From contig CP144169.1 in assembly GCA_039636785.1 (NCBI GenBank), positions 62,001-126,000 on the forward strand: 64,000 nt of DNA, read 5' to 3'. Position 1 is the first letter of the stretch; the number at the start of each line of letters is the position of its first letter. Position numbers and translations under genes: made by a program. Source of the DNA: Micrococcaceae bacterium Sec5.7. Its GTDB lineage: Bacteria; Actinomycetota; Actinomycetes; Actinomycetales; Micrococcaceae. Under the pieces are notes generated by a model. It worked only from the letters and a program-made list of their open reading frames with translations, ran no database searches and had not been told where the DNA came from. Below, piece by piece: positions 35,437-44,188 of the stretch.

Positions 35437-36822
35437 CTAGGCGCCGATCAGGCGGGCGGCCAGGTAGCCCTCCACCTTGTCCAGGGAGACGCGTTCCTGG
35501 CTCATGGTGTCGCGCTCACGGATGGTGACGGCCTGGTCCTCGAGGGTTTCGAAGTCCACCGTGATACAGAACGGCGTGCCGATTTCATCCTGGCGGCGGT
35601 AACGGCGGCCGATTGCACCGGCGTCGTCGAAGTCGATGTTCCAGTTCTTCCGCAGCTGGGCGCCGAGGGCCTTGGCTTTCGGCGACAGGTCCTCGTTACG
35701 GCTGAGCGGAAGGACGGCTGCCTTGACCGGAGCCAGGCGCGGGTCAAGCTTCAGCACGGTGCGGACATCCACGCCGCCCTTGGCGTTGGGGGCCTCGTCC
35801 TCGGTGTAGGCATCGATCAGGAACGCCATGAACGACCGGGTCAGGCCGGCGGCGGGTTCGATCACGTACGGCGTGTAGCGCTCGTTGGTGGCCTGGTTGA
35901 AGTAGCTCAGGTCCGTACCGGACGCCTTGGCGTGGGTGTTGAGATCGAAGTCAGTGCGGTTGGCGATGCCTTCCAGCTCGCCCCACTCTGAGCCCTGGAA
36001 ACCGAAGCGGTACTCGATGTCCGTAGTTCCCTTGGAGTAGTGGCTGAGCTTGTCCAGCGGGTGCTCGAAGAAGCGCAGGTTGTCTGCCTTGAGGCCGAGG
36101 CCGGTGTACCAGTCCATCCGCTCCTTCATCCAGTACTCGTGCCACTGCTCATCAGTGCCGGGCTCAACGAAGAATTCCATCTCCATCTGTTCGAATTCTC
36201 GGGTGCGGAAAATGAAGTTTCCGGGCGTGATCTCGTTGCGGAAGGACTTGCCGATCTGGCCGATGCCGAACGGCGGCTTCTTGCGGGAGGTGGTCAGCAC
36301 ATTGCTGAAGTTCACAAAGATGCCCTGGGCCGTTTCCGGGCGCAGGTAATGCATGCCTTCTTCGTTTGCCACCGGTCCGAGGTAGGTCTTGAGCAGCCCG
36401 GAGAATTCCTGCGGCTCAGTCCATTCGCCGCGGGTGCCGCAGTTGGCGCACGCGATGTCCTTCAGTCCGTTCTCAGCCGGACGGCCCTTCTTTTCCTCGT
36501 ACTCTTCCTCGAGGTGATCTGCACGGTAGCGCTTGTGGCAGGAGAGGCACTCCACGAGCGGATCGGAGAAAACGTCCACGTGGCCGGAGGCTTCCCATAC
36601 CTGGCGGGGCAGGATCACCGAGGAGTCCAGGCCCACCACGTCTTCACGGCCGCGGACCACTGACTGCCACCACTGGCGTTTGATGTTTTCCTTCAACTCC
36701 GCGCCAAGGGGCCCGTAGTCCCAGGCAGAGCGGGAGCCACCGTAGATTTCACCGGCCTGGAACACGAAGCCCCTCCGTTTGGAGAGGGAAATGACCTGGT
36801 CGAGAACGGATTTTGCTGCCAT
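35437..36822 (-). CDS. glyS: Glycyl-tRNA synthetase (alpha2 type)
   Basis: Charges tRNA-Gly. 461 residues, class II synthetase of the eukaryote-like dimeric type. Seen: [29 protein letters not shown], motif 2 ([21 protein letters not shown]), motif 3 ([14 protein letters not shown]) and anticodon-binding domain from about 360. A CxxC pair ([17 protein letters not shown]) lies in the insertion. The ATG at 36822 has GGAG 7 nt upstream. No T-box leader was seen. Confidence 0.96.
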   Translation of the reverse strand: MAAKSVLDQVISLSKRRGFVFQAGEIYGGSRSAWDYGPLGAELKENIKRQWWQSVVRGREDVVGLDSSVILPRQVWEASGHVDVFSDPLVECLSCHKRYRADHLEEEYEEKKGRPAENGLKDIACANCGTRGEWTEPQEFSGLLKTYLGPVANEEGMHYLRPETAQGIFVNFSNVLTTSRKKPPFGIGQIGKSFRNEITPGNFIFRTREFEQMEMEFFVEPGTDEQWHEYWMKERMDWYTGLGLKADNLRFFEHPLDKLSHYSKGTTDIEYRFGFQGSEWGELEGIANRTDFDLNTHAKASGTDLSYFNQATNERYTPYVIEPAAGLTRSFMAFLIDAYTEDEAPNAKGGVDVRTVLKLDPRLAPVKAAVLPLSRNEDLSPKAKALGAQLRKNWNIDFDDAGAIGRRYRRQDEIGTPFCITVDFETLEDQAVTIRERDTMSQERVSLDKVEGYLAARLIGA

Positions 36823-36937
36823 GGTGACTCCAATTTCTACAAGGCCGCTGGGTGCGGTCCGCGGTTTTGACCCGGGTACCCGGCCGGTTGCCGGGCGGGG
36901 CGGTGTGAAGGAAATGCTGTGCAGGAAGCTGCGCCTC

Positions 36938-37936
36938 CTAGCCTACCGGCCGCTGCCTCCTGAAGGCGCCCCGCGGCCAGGGCAAGGTGGCCAGCACAAT
37001 GGCGCCTAGCGTAAGCACCGTGCCCAGAACTGTAGTCAGCGCCACTACCGTGCCCGGCGCGGGGAACAGCAGATCAAGTCCCAGTGAACCCAGCAGCTGG
37101 CCGGCGATCATGCCCAGACCTGTCACCAGTACACCCAGGCTTCGGACCAGAAGGGCGCCCAGACCGATGAACACACAGCCCATGGGCCCTCCCAGGTAAT
37201 ACCACCATTCACCGGGCAGCGGATTGGCCGGGCCCATGGTCACCGCCTTGATGCCCCAAGCGATCCACAGGATTGTTGTGCCGGCTATGAAGTTCACAAG
37301 GGTGGCGGCGATGGGAGTGCCGTAGTGCACGGTGGCGGTCCCGTTCATGGCCTGCTGGAAACTCATCAGAAATCCTGCCAGGACGGGAAGCAGCACCGGC
37401 AGCAGCCATTGTCCCGGCTCACCGGTGCTGCCCGGACCGCCTGCCGTGCCGAATCGCGGTGACACAGCCCACGCCACGGCGGCAATGGTGAGTACGCAGC
37501 CGATCACCCTGATGCCGGTGACCCGCTTCTTGCCGGCCGGCCCGATTCCCAGCCGGTCCACCAGAAGCCCGCTGACAGTCTGGCCGGTAACCGTGGCAAC
37601 CGTGAACAGGGCGATGCCAAGGAGCCCGACGGTGAATGACTGCGCAAAAACAAAGAGGGCCCCGATCGCGCCGGCCATCACATAGACAGGCGGAAAAGCC
37701 CGTTCCCGTACGGCAGGAAGGATCCTGGCGAGCCCGGCGCGCCCCTTTGGAAGCACGAGGGAGATGATGATCATAACCACCAGTCCGATGCTGAAGCTCA
37801 CTACCGCGGCGGCAATTCCGTCGTCAAGCCGGGCACCAAGGGCGCCGTTGATCCGGCCTTGGACGGGGATGGCCAGGCCGGCACCAATCGCCATGGGCAG
37901 GCCGGCGATTAGTGGAAGCCGGGGTGAGTGGGTCAT
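36938..37936 (-). CDS. YdcZ/DUF606-family DMT transporter
   Basis: An inner-membrane protein of about 332 residues made of two tandem five-helix DUF606 halves. The first starts [22 protein letters not shown]; the second repeats the pattern at [18 protein letters not shown] and [23 protein letters not shown]. Likely exporter of unknown substrate. The ATG at 37936 is preferred, but a GTG at 37945 is possible. Divergent from the S4 gene. Confidence 0.85.
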   Translation of the reverse strand: MTHSPRLPLIAGLPMAIGAGLAIPVQGRINGALGARLDDGIAAAVVSFSIGLVVMIIISLVLPKGRAGLARILPAVRERAFPPVYVMAGAIGALFVFAQSFTVGLLGIALFTVATVTGQTVSGLLVDRLGIGPAGKKRVTGIRVIGCVLTIAAVAWAVSPRFGTAGGPGSTGEPGQWLLPVLLPVLAGFLMSFQQAMNGTATVHYGTPIAATLVNFIAGTTILWIAWGIKAVTMGPANPLPGEWWYYLGGPMGCVFIGLGALLVRSLGVLVTGLGMIAGQLLGSLGLDLLFPAPGTVVALTTVLGTVLTLGAIVLATLPWPRGAFRRQRPVG

Positions 37937-37969
37937 TGGGTTCACTCTACGTCAGGCAATATTGCTTAC

Positions 37970-38224
37970 ATGAGCAACCAGGAAATTGAAGAGATCACCC
38001 TCCGCGACGACATGATCCGGCTGGGTCAGCTCCTGAAGCTTGCCAGCCTGGTGGAAGACGGTGTGGAGGCTGCGGAACTGATCAAGGGCGGCCTTGTCAA
38101 AGTCAACGGCGAGATCGACGACCGCCGTGGGCGCCAGCTGCACGACGGCGACACCATCACGGTGGGCGGCCGCACCGTCCGGATCAGCGCCCCCGCCCCT
38201 TCCAAGCAGACGGACGCTGGCTGA
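37970..38224 (+). CDS. S4-domain RNA-binding protein (YbcJ/YaaA-like)
   Basis: An 84-residue protein that is essentially one S4 domain: IRLGQLLKLASLVEDGVEAAELIKGG, then VKVNGEIDDRRGRQLHDGD, then ITVGGRTVRI. Such small proteins bind structured RNA, possibly on ribosomes. The ATG at 37970 fits the family length; the longer frame overlaps the divergent gene. Confidence 0.88.
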   Translation: MSNQEIEEITLRDDMIRLGQLLKLASLVEDGVEAAELIKGGLVKVNGEIDDRRGRQLHDGDTITVGGRTVRISAPAPSKQTDAG

Positions 38225-38265
38225 CGCGGCCGCCTTCCCTTCGGGCGTTTTGCCGTCCCGAGCTA

Positions 38266-38913
38266 CTAGTTGAGCACCTCGTGGGTCAGAAATTCGGACA
38301 CGTGGCCGATTTCCTGCTGGTTGATACCGTGCCACATCCCGGTGTAGAGCACTTTTGTCAGCTTGACGTGCTTCCGCACCCAGCCGATCGTGAAATCGAT
38401 CTTGTCCGGCGTAATGACAGGATCCTGCTGGTCCCGGCCCCAGAAAAGCGGCACTGTACCGTCCAGTTCGCCGTCGCGGAAGCTGGCGTCCGCACCGGCG
38501 TCGACCGCAAAACCTGAAAGCCCGACGACGGCGGCAAAATCTGCGGGGCGCTGCCTCAGCAGCGTCGTGGCCATGGCCATTCCCATCGAGAAACCGAGCA
38601 GGGTCACCGAAGGGTGGTTGGCCTTGACGCTGTCCAGCCAGTCCAGCACGTACCCGGAGGCGGTCTTGACGGCGTCGAGCGAATAGTCGACAGAGCCGGT
38701 CAGCGGGAACCAGGTGAAGCCGGGGCCCATGGCGATGGGGGCGCGGACGGACGCCACTGCGAAGTCGTCGGGAAGCATGTCAGCGAGGCTCAGGAGATCC
38801 AGCTCGTTTGCGCCATAGCCATGGAGCACCACCAACAGGGGTTTGCCGGCCCGGGAGTCCTCGGTCTTGGACCACGAAACGACGGGGGCAGGAAATACTT
38901 CGGCTTCAGTCAT
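38266..38913 (-). CDS. Phospholipase/carboxylesterase family hydrolase
   Basis: A 215-residue PF02230-like esterase. LLVVLHGYGANELDLL forms the oxyanion region, GFSMGMAMA the nucleophile elbow, DQQDPVI the acid and GMWHGI the catalytic His. No signal peptide. The start is fixed by the conserved N-terminus MTEAEVFPAPVVSW. Divergent from an SGNH hydrolase across a 76-bp region with a palindromic operator. Confidence 0.87.
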   Translation of the reverse strand: MTEAEVFPAPVVSWSKTEDSRAGKPLLVVLHGYGANELDLLSLADMLPDDFAVASVRAPIAMGPGFTWFPLTGSVDYSLDAVKTASGYVLDWLDSVKANHPSVTLLGFSMGMAMATTLLRQRPADFAAVVGLSGFAVDAGADASFRDGELDGTVPLFWGRDQQDPVITPDKIDFTIGWVRKHVKLTKVLYTGMWHGINQQEIGHVSEFLTHEVLN

Positions 38914-38928
38914 GCTTCCATTCTTACA

Positions 38929-38944
38929 GTTACCCGACGGTAAC
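38929..38944. promoter_or_regulatory. Candidate TetR-type operator between two hydrolase genes
   Basis: GTTACCCGACGGTAAC is a palindrome with GTTACC/GGTAAC arms. It shares 12 of 16 positions with the palindrome at 4090-4105. It lies 16 bp before the esterase start and 46 bp before the SGNH start. Confidence 0.5.
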
Positions 38945-38989
38945 AACCTACGGTGGCGTAGCTTGAGACTCAGGAGGCAGGATAAGAAC

Positions 38990-39859
38990 GTGAGTGAAAT
39001 AAAAGCCATGCAGAATCCGCCTGACATTGCGGGAAGCCATCCCTGGAGCCGTTACGTGGCGCTGGGTGATTCCTTCACCGAAGGAATCGGAGATCCTGAG
39101 CCACAGAACCCTGGCGGACACCGTGGTTGGGCGGACCGCGTGGCCGAGGAACTCAGCCGTGGCTCCAGCGACTTCGCGTATGCCAATCTGGCGGTCCGCG
39201 GCCGGCTCCTCCAGCAGATCGTTGACCAGCAGCTGGCCCCTTGTCTGGCGCTGAAGCCGGATCTGGTCACGCTCTCCGCTGGCGGAAACGATCTCATCCG
39301 CCCCGGCGGGGATCCCGATGCCCTGGCCGAGAAACTCGACTCGGTGGTCCAGATTCTGGCCATGGGCGGGGCAACAGTGGTCCTGTTCAACGGCCCGGAC
39401 GTCGGTTCCTCGGTTCTGGGGCGCTTCCGCAGCAAAGTGGCCATCTACAACGAGAACCTGCGGACGGTTGCTGCGCGTCATGACGCCGTCATCGCAGACA
39501 TGTGGTCGCTGAGGCAGCTCAACGATCCCCAGATGTGGGACGTGGACCGCCTTCACTTCTCGCCGCTCGGCCATCACACCATCGCGGCCATGGTGCTGGA
39601 TTCCCTCAACGTCCACCACACTCTGGAACCACTCATGCCCAAGCCGCTGCCCCCGCAAAGCTGGCGCCAAGCGCGCACCGGCGATCTGGTGTGGGCACGC
39701 GAATACTTCGTCCCGTGGGTTGTCCGGCGGCTGCGCCACCGTTCATCAGGCGATGGCATCACTGCCAAGCGTCCGATGCCGGGGCCCGTCTTCGGACCCG
39801 GTGTCCCGATGGGATCCGGCGAGGGACCGCTGGGGTCCGGGGACTCCAGCCGGAAGTAG
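38990..39859 (+). CDS. SGNH/GDSL-family hydrolase
   Basis: A 289-residue intracellular esterase or lipase. The four blocks are visible: GDSFTEGIGD (Ser), NLAVRGR (Gly), SAGGNDLIRPG (Asn) and DRLHFSPLGH (Asp and His). A Gly/Pro-rich tail ends the protein. The GTG at 38990 has AGGA 7 nt upstream; the longer frame crosses the divergent promoter. Substrate unknown. Confidence 0.88.
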   Translation: MSEIKAMQNPPDIAGSHPWSRYVALGDSFTEGIGDPEPQNPGGHRGWADRVAEELSRGSSDFAYANLAVRGRLLQQIVDQQLAPCLALKPDLVTLSAGGNDLIRPGGDPDALAEKLDSVVQILAMGGATVVLFNGPDVGSSVLGRFRSKVAIYNENLRTVAARHDAVIADMWSLRQLNDPQMWDVDRLHFSPLGHHTIAAMVLDSLNVHHTLEPLMPKPLPPQSWRQARTGDLVWAREYFVPWVVRRLRHRSSGDGITAKRPMPGPVFGPGVPMGSGEGPLGSGDSSRK

Positions 39860-39898
39860 CCGGCCATACCTGTGTTGAGGGCGGAGGCAGGAATCGGC

Positions 39899-41010
39899 AT
39901 GGACGCTGACGGGGTGGTGCGGCTCAGGCTGAGCAGACAGCAGCTCCGTGGCCCGCATGCGGACGCCCCGGCCATGGCCGTTAAGAACCTGCTTGCCGTC
40001 CAGGCCCAGGAGTTCCAGTATGCCCGCTGGTCGCTGGCCCAGCGGACCACGTCAGCTACCGCCGCTGAGGTGGAGCAGGCTGTGGCAGACGGCCGGATCC
40101 TGCCCACCCATATCCTGCGGCCCACGTGGCATTTTGTGCACCGCGATGATCTGCGCTGGCTAATGTCGCTTTCGGGCCCGCGTTTGCACCAGGGCAACCG
40201 CGGGATGTACCGCCGCACCGGAATAGATACCGAAGTAGCTGAGAAGGGCAACACGGTGCTCGCCGCGGCCGGGACCGGCGGGAACCATCTGACCCGCGAC
40301 GAGCTGGCAACTGAACTGCAGCGTGCAGGGTTTCTGGCCAAGGGTCTGGAACTGGCTTACCTGATCATGAACGCGGAAATCGGTGGGGTGCTCGTCCCCG
40401 GCGCCCCCGTGCGGAGCGCCGGGGGCCCTCAAGCAGACCTATGCACTGTTCGACGAGCGCGTCCCCGCCGCGCCGGCTGCACTGAGGTCCCGGGCAGAGT
40501 CGCTTGCCGAACTGGCGCTGCGGTACTTTGTCAGCCGTGGTCCTGCCACCATCAAGGACTGCGCGGACTGGTCCGGCCTGACCATGGCGGATATCCGATC
40601 GGGAGTAAAGCTGACCCTTGAAGCAGATCCGGGAGCGCTGGAAACCACGGTGATTGTCGGCGTCGGATTCTATTTCCGTGCTGGCCACCGCGCTGAACCT
40701 GATGGGGCTGACGGATCCCGGATCCCGGATCGATCTGATCCAGTGTTACGACGAATTCGTTATGCGCTACTCGGAATCGAGGCACTACCTGGGCGGCAGC
40801 GTCCCCGCCTTCCCTGTGGAACAGGCCCCCATGCACGTGGTGCTTCTCGATGGCCGCATGATCCGTACCTGGCGGCATGCATTCTCCCGCGGGCGCTGCG
40901 AACTGGACGTCCGCACGGCTGGCTCACTCGATCCCGCCGCCGGGCAAGCCCTGGAGCAGGCTGTCGACCGCTACAGCCTTTTTCTGGAAATGCCGGCCGT
41001 CCGGCTGTGA
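39899..41010 (+). pseudogene. HTH_42 winged-helix / AlkX-AlkZ-like DNA glycosylase pseudogene
   Basis: The three plus-strand frames together spell one family protein. Frame 1 has NLLAVQAQEFQYARWSLAQR and ILRPTWHFVHRDDLRWL. A frame change near the G5 run 40421-40425 leads to ALKQTYALFDERVPAAPA and FVSRGPATIKDCADWSGLT. A second change near 40675 leads to LDGRMIRTWRHAF, completing the C-terminus. QAQ is the position of the QxQ catalytic motif of AlkZ-type glycosylases. Two frame changes in otherwise conserved sequence indicate recent inactivation, unless they are sequencing errors in homopolymers. Confidence 0.8.
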
Positions 41011-41055
41011 CCATGGGGGTTAAGCTGGAAGGACACTTCTGAGAGGCGCGGCCCT

Positions 41056-41526
41056 GTGAACAACCTGTTTTTCTGGATCATCGTTTTGTCATTCCTGATT
41101 CCGATGGGGATGCGGATGTACCGGAAATCCGTCCAGCGCCGGAACCAGGACCAGAGTTTTTCCGGCCGGTACCCGGACCAGTTCCCGCCTGGGTCCTCCG
41201 GTCCGCAGAGCAACCAGCCCCGGGACGGTTACACGCAGCAGGACTATCTCGGCGGCGGCTTCCGGCAGATCGGCGGCCAGCAGCCCCTGCCGCAGAATCA
41301 GCCCAACCAGGAGTTCCAGCCGTATCAGGAGTTCCAGCCGAATCAGCCCCTGCCGCCGCAACAACAGGAGCCTCAGCAGCCGGCCGCCCCGGCCACGCCG
41401 CCGCCGCCGTCGGAACCGCAGGGTTTCCGCGCGCGCAAACTGGCTGAACTGGACACGAAATACAGCAACGGTGAACTCGCCATGGAAGACTACATGGCCC
41501 AGCGTGCGGAGATCATGAAGGGCTGA
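41056..41526 (+). CDS. Membrane-anchored SHOCT-domain protein
   Basis: A 156-residue protein with an N-terminal helix (LFFWIIVLSFLIPMGMRMY), a long Gln/Pro/Asn-rich low-complexity linker (35-120) with NQPNQEFQPYQEF repeats, and a C-terminal SHOCT motif (KLAELDTKYSNGELAMEDYM). The GTG at 41056 follows GAGAGG. SHOCT domains often mediate assembly; function unknown. Confidence 0.75.
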   Translation: MNNLFFWIIVLSFLIPMGMRMYRKSVQRRNQDQSFSGRYPDQFPPGSSGPQSNQPRDGYTQQDYLGGGFRQIGGQQPLPQNQPNQEFQPYQEFQPNQPLPPQQQEPQQPAAPATPPPPSEPQGFRARKLAELDTKYSNGELAMEDYMAQRAEIMKG

Positions 41527-41551
41527 ACCCTGAAGGTGCGGCGCCGCAGCT

Positions 41552-42811
41552 CTATGCGAAGAAGCTGTTCCGCAGCTGGTCATTGAGCTGGCCGATTTCC
41601 GTCAGGAACCCGTCATGGCCGATAGGTGCCTGGATCACGTGCACCTCAACGTCTCCGGGCAGCGCATCCGCCAATTCCTGGGACTGGGCAGGGAAGTACA
41701 GCCTGTCAGTATCAACTGCGGCCACAAAAAACTCGGCCGTTGCCTGTGAGAGAGTCTCCTTGAGCGGACCGCGGCCACGGCACACGTCGTGGCTCATCAG
41801 CGCCTCCGTGATGGCGACATAACTGTTCGCATCAAACCGTTGGACCAGCTTGTTGCCCTGATGGTCCAGGTAGCTCTCAACCTGGTACCGGCCGCGCTCC
41901 CCCAGTGACGCCGCCCGCAAGGGCGATTCCGCGGCCTGCGCGTTCCGGCCGAACCGGAAATCGAGCTCCTGGGCCGAGCGGTAGGTGATGTGCGCAATGC
42001 GGCGGGCCAGAGCCAGTCCGTCCTCGGGCAAGGAACCTCCGTAGTAGTCGCCGCCGTTGAAGTTGGTGTCCTGCCGGATGGCGAGCGTCTGTGCCTGGGC
42101 ATAGGCAATCTGTTCGGCGGTGCTGCTGGCACCTATCGAGATCACCGCGCAGCGCTGCACGCGGTCCGGGTAGGTGAGCGCCCATTCAAGTGCGCGCGCA
42201 CCGCCCATGGAGCCGCCCAGGACAGCGAACCAGCTGCCGATGCCGAGCTGGTCAGCCAGCCGCCCCTCGGCCACGGTGGTGTCCCGGAGGGTGACCAGCG
42301 GGAACCGGGAACCCCAGGGCTTTCCATCCGGAGCAGCCGACGACGGCCCGGTGGATCCGTAGCAGCCGCCCACAATGTTGATGGAGACAACAAAGAACCT
42401 GTCCGTGTCCACCGGGGCGCCGGGACCGGCCAACTGCTCCCACCAGCCGGCTTCGTCCGATGCCCCCTTTGTCACGTGGGTGCTGCCGGTCAGGGCGTGT
42501 TGGACGAGCACCGCGTTTGAAGCATCCGCGTTGAGCGTTCCCCACGTTTCGTAGGCAAGGGTTACATCCGGCAGGAACCCGCCGGCTTCCAGCTCAAGGC
42601 CGCCGATTCCCAGGTACCGGACCATGCCGTCCGGCACCGTTCCGACAGCAGGAGTGCAGGACGCGGCAGTTGCTTTGGGATTGGAGTCGGCGTTGGCGTT
42701 GGCGTTGGCCGGATGATCGGGAACGGCGGGAATCCGGTCATTGTTTCCGATGTCGGATAAGGCAGCCTTTCCGTTTTCAGGTACGGCGGTGCGGGCGACG
42801 GCAATCGTCAT
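41552..42811 (-). CDS. metX: Homoserine O-acetyltransferase
   Basis: Acetylates homoserine in methionine synthesis. 419 residues, alpha/beta hydrolase fold, nucleophile S201 in VLGGSMGGARALEWA, the VQHALTGSTHV oxyanion region, catalytic Asp in AAVDTDRLYFP and His in PIGHDGFLTEIG. The N-terminus carries about 55 extra residues, including an (Asn-Ala)3 run from three GGCGTT copies (42689-42706). The ATG at 42811 follows AAAGG. It is preceded by a SAM-IV riboswitch, so repression by S-adenosylmethionine is expected. Confidence 0.95.
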   Translation of the reverse strand: MTIAVARTAVPENGKAALSDIGNNDRIPAVPDHPANANANADSNPKATAASCTPAVGTVPDGMVRYLGIGGLELEAGGFLPDVTLAYETWGTLNADASNAVLVQHALTGSTHVTKGASDEAGWWEQLAGPGAPVDTDRFFVVSINIVGGCYGSTGPSSAAPDGKPWGSRFPLVTLRDTTVAEGRLADQLGIGSWFAVLGGSMGGARALEWALTYPDRVQRCAVISIGASSTAEQIAYAQAQTLAIRQDTNFNGGDYYGGSLPEDGLALARRIAHITYRSAQELDFRFGRNAQAAESPLRAASLGERGRYQVESYLDHQGNKLVQRFDANSYVAITEALMSHDVCRGRGPLKETLSQATAEFFVAAVDTDRLYFPAQSQELADALPGDVEVHVIQAPIGHDGFLTEIGQLNDQLRNSFFA

Positions 42812-42859
42812 GTGAGGACCTTTTCTACGCGCTTGCCCGCCGTCAGCTGACCGGCAGGC

Positions 42860-42941
42860 CAGGTCTTCACCCGGGGCACCCCGCCGCAGAAGGAGGGTTG
42901 CCGGCCAGCAAGCCGGGGCTGTCGCTGGCACTCATGACCTG
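42860..42941 (-). promoter_or_regulatory. SAM-IV (SAM-I/IV) riboswitch in the metX leader
   Basis: The minus strand starts CAGGTCATGAGTGCCAGC and ends GGTGAAGACCTG. P1 is CAGGTC/GACCTG, P2 GCCAGC/GCTGGC, followed by GGCCGGCAACCCTCC and the GGGGTGCCCCGGGTG core. These are hallmark conserved bases of the actinobacterial SAM-IV aptamer. The remaining 48 nt to the metX start contain a GTCAGCTGAC palindrome that may be part of the expression platform. Confidence 0.9.
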
Positions 42942-43064
42942 AGGCAAGTCTACGAAATGCGGAGTCCCAATGGCGAAGATTGTGACACCTTTATGACTCC
43001 CCGCTGTCCGGATGCCCGTCAGGCACCCGGACAGCCGCTGCAGATCAGCCGTTGCAGCTGCCGC

Positions 43065-43206
43065 TCAGACGCCCCTGGCGGCGCGGAAGCCCGCCTCGAG
43101 ATCAGCAAGGACGTCATGGATGTGCTCGAGGCCCACGGAGAGCCTCACCCTGCTTCCGCGCCGCCGGCAAGGTGGAACGCCACCGCGGCACCGGTGCCTT
43201 TGGGCA
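43065..43206 (-). pseudogene. metY (O-acetylhomoserine sulfhydrylase) relic
   Basis: The minus strand encodes GTGAAVAFHLAGGAEAG and, after a deletion that joins another frame, VRLSVGLEHIHDVLADLEAG followed by FRAARGV and stop. Both are recognisable pieces of the C-terminal half of MetY-type PLP enzymes. The PLP lysine and the N-terminal 300 or so residues are gone. It lies directly upstream of the riboswitch and metX, where an intact metY is often found in related genera. Confidence 0.8.
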
Positions 43207-43322
43207 ATCAGGAACGCAGTGACCGGCGATACGGCTGTCGGATGAGGGTCTTTAATGGACATCCCATGACGGTTAGGGATGCCTTAGCTGAGAGCTCCAT
43301 CACAAAGTGTCAAGATGATGGC

Positions 43323-43961
43323 ATGCGCATGGATCACGTCTCTTACGCCTGTGAACACGATGGCCTGGCTGCCACCACCGACCGTATTTCGACCGCCCTC
43401 GGCGTCGAAGCCGTCAAGGGTGGTGTCCATCCCCGATTTGGTACCAGGAACATGATTATCCCGCTCGCCGGGCACAAATATCTGGAGGTTGTGGAGGTCC
43501 TGGACCACCCGGCTTCTGACAAGGCACCCTTCGGCCAGGCTGTCCGGGCACGCTCGGCAGCCGGCGGCGGCTGGATGGGATGGTGCGTCGAAGTTGACGA
43601 CCTCGCCCCGTTCGAAGACCGCCTGGGCCGCGCCGCCGTCAACGGCAATCGCAAGTTCCCGGATGGGCGCGAACTGGTCTGGAAGCAGATCGGCATCCTT
43701 GGGCTCATTGCCGATCCGCAGGTCCCCTACATGCTCAAGTGGGAAGGCGATCCGGACCTTCATCCGTCCAACGCCTACGAGAGCAACGTCAAGATGTCCA
43801 GCCTCACCATCGCCGGCTCAGCAGAGCGGGTCACCGAATGGCTGGGCGAACCTGTCGAGAAGCCGCTTGAGGACGTCGCCGTGAACTGGCTGGCTCCACA
43901 CGGCACGCCCGGCATCCTGTCAGTCACCTTCGAAACCGCATCCGGAGCGGTCACCATCTGA
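43323..43961 (+). CDS. VOC/glyoxalase-like domain protein
   Basis: A 212-residue protein starting MRMDHVSYACEHDGLAATTD, with HPRFGTRNMIIPLAGHKYLEV and later EGDPDLHPS and SSLTIAG. This is the paired-beta VOC fold, resembling the Glyoxalase_3 type. A metal site formed by His/Glu near the start of each half is plausible. Function unknown. The long upstream extension of the frame covers the metY relic on the other strand and is rejected. Confidence 0.8.
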   Translation: MRMDHVSYACEHDGLAATTDRISTALGVEAVKGGVHPRFGTRNMIIPLAGHKYLEVVEVLDHPASDKAPFGQAVRARSAAGGGWMGWCVEVDDLAPFEDRLGRAAVNGNRKFPDGRELVWKQIGILGLIADPQVPYMLKWEGDPDLHPSNAYESNVKMSSLTIAGSAERVTEWLGEPVEKPLEDVAVNWLAPHGTPGILSVTFETASGAVTI

Positions 43962-44188
43962 CCCTCGCTTCACCGGTCTCTGTGTCCACCTGAACTTCGG
44001 CCGCCATCAGCGGGTGCCAATGACGCCACCCACCGATGGCGGCCGAATCCCCTTAACGATCAGCCCGGCTGACGCCCGGCCCGGCTGGTACAGCCGAAAG
44101 CCCCGGGCCCTTTATCGCGGGGAACCGGATGCTTCGTCGGTGATGTCCGCAGAGCGGGCGGGGAGGTGCCCGCCCGCTCCGCGGTCGC

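Noticed and set aside
36823..36937. T-box leader before glyS
   Set aside because: No specifier stem, T-box motif or terminator/antiterminator pair was found; the gap contains only GC-rich sequence.
42957..43961. Long 334-residue form of the VOC protein
   Set aside because: The first 120 codons run antisense through the metY relic; similarity starts only at 43323.
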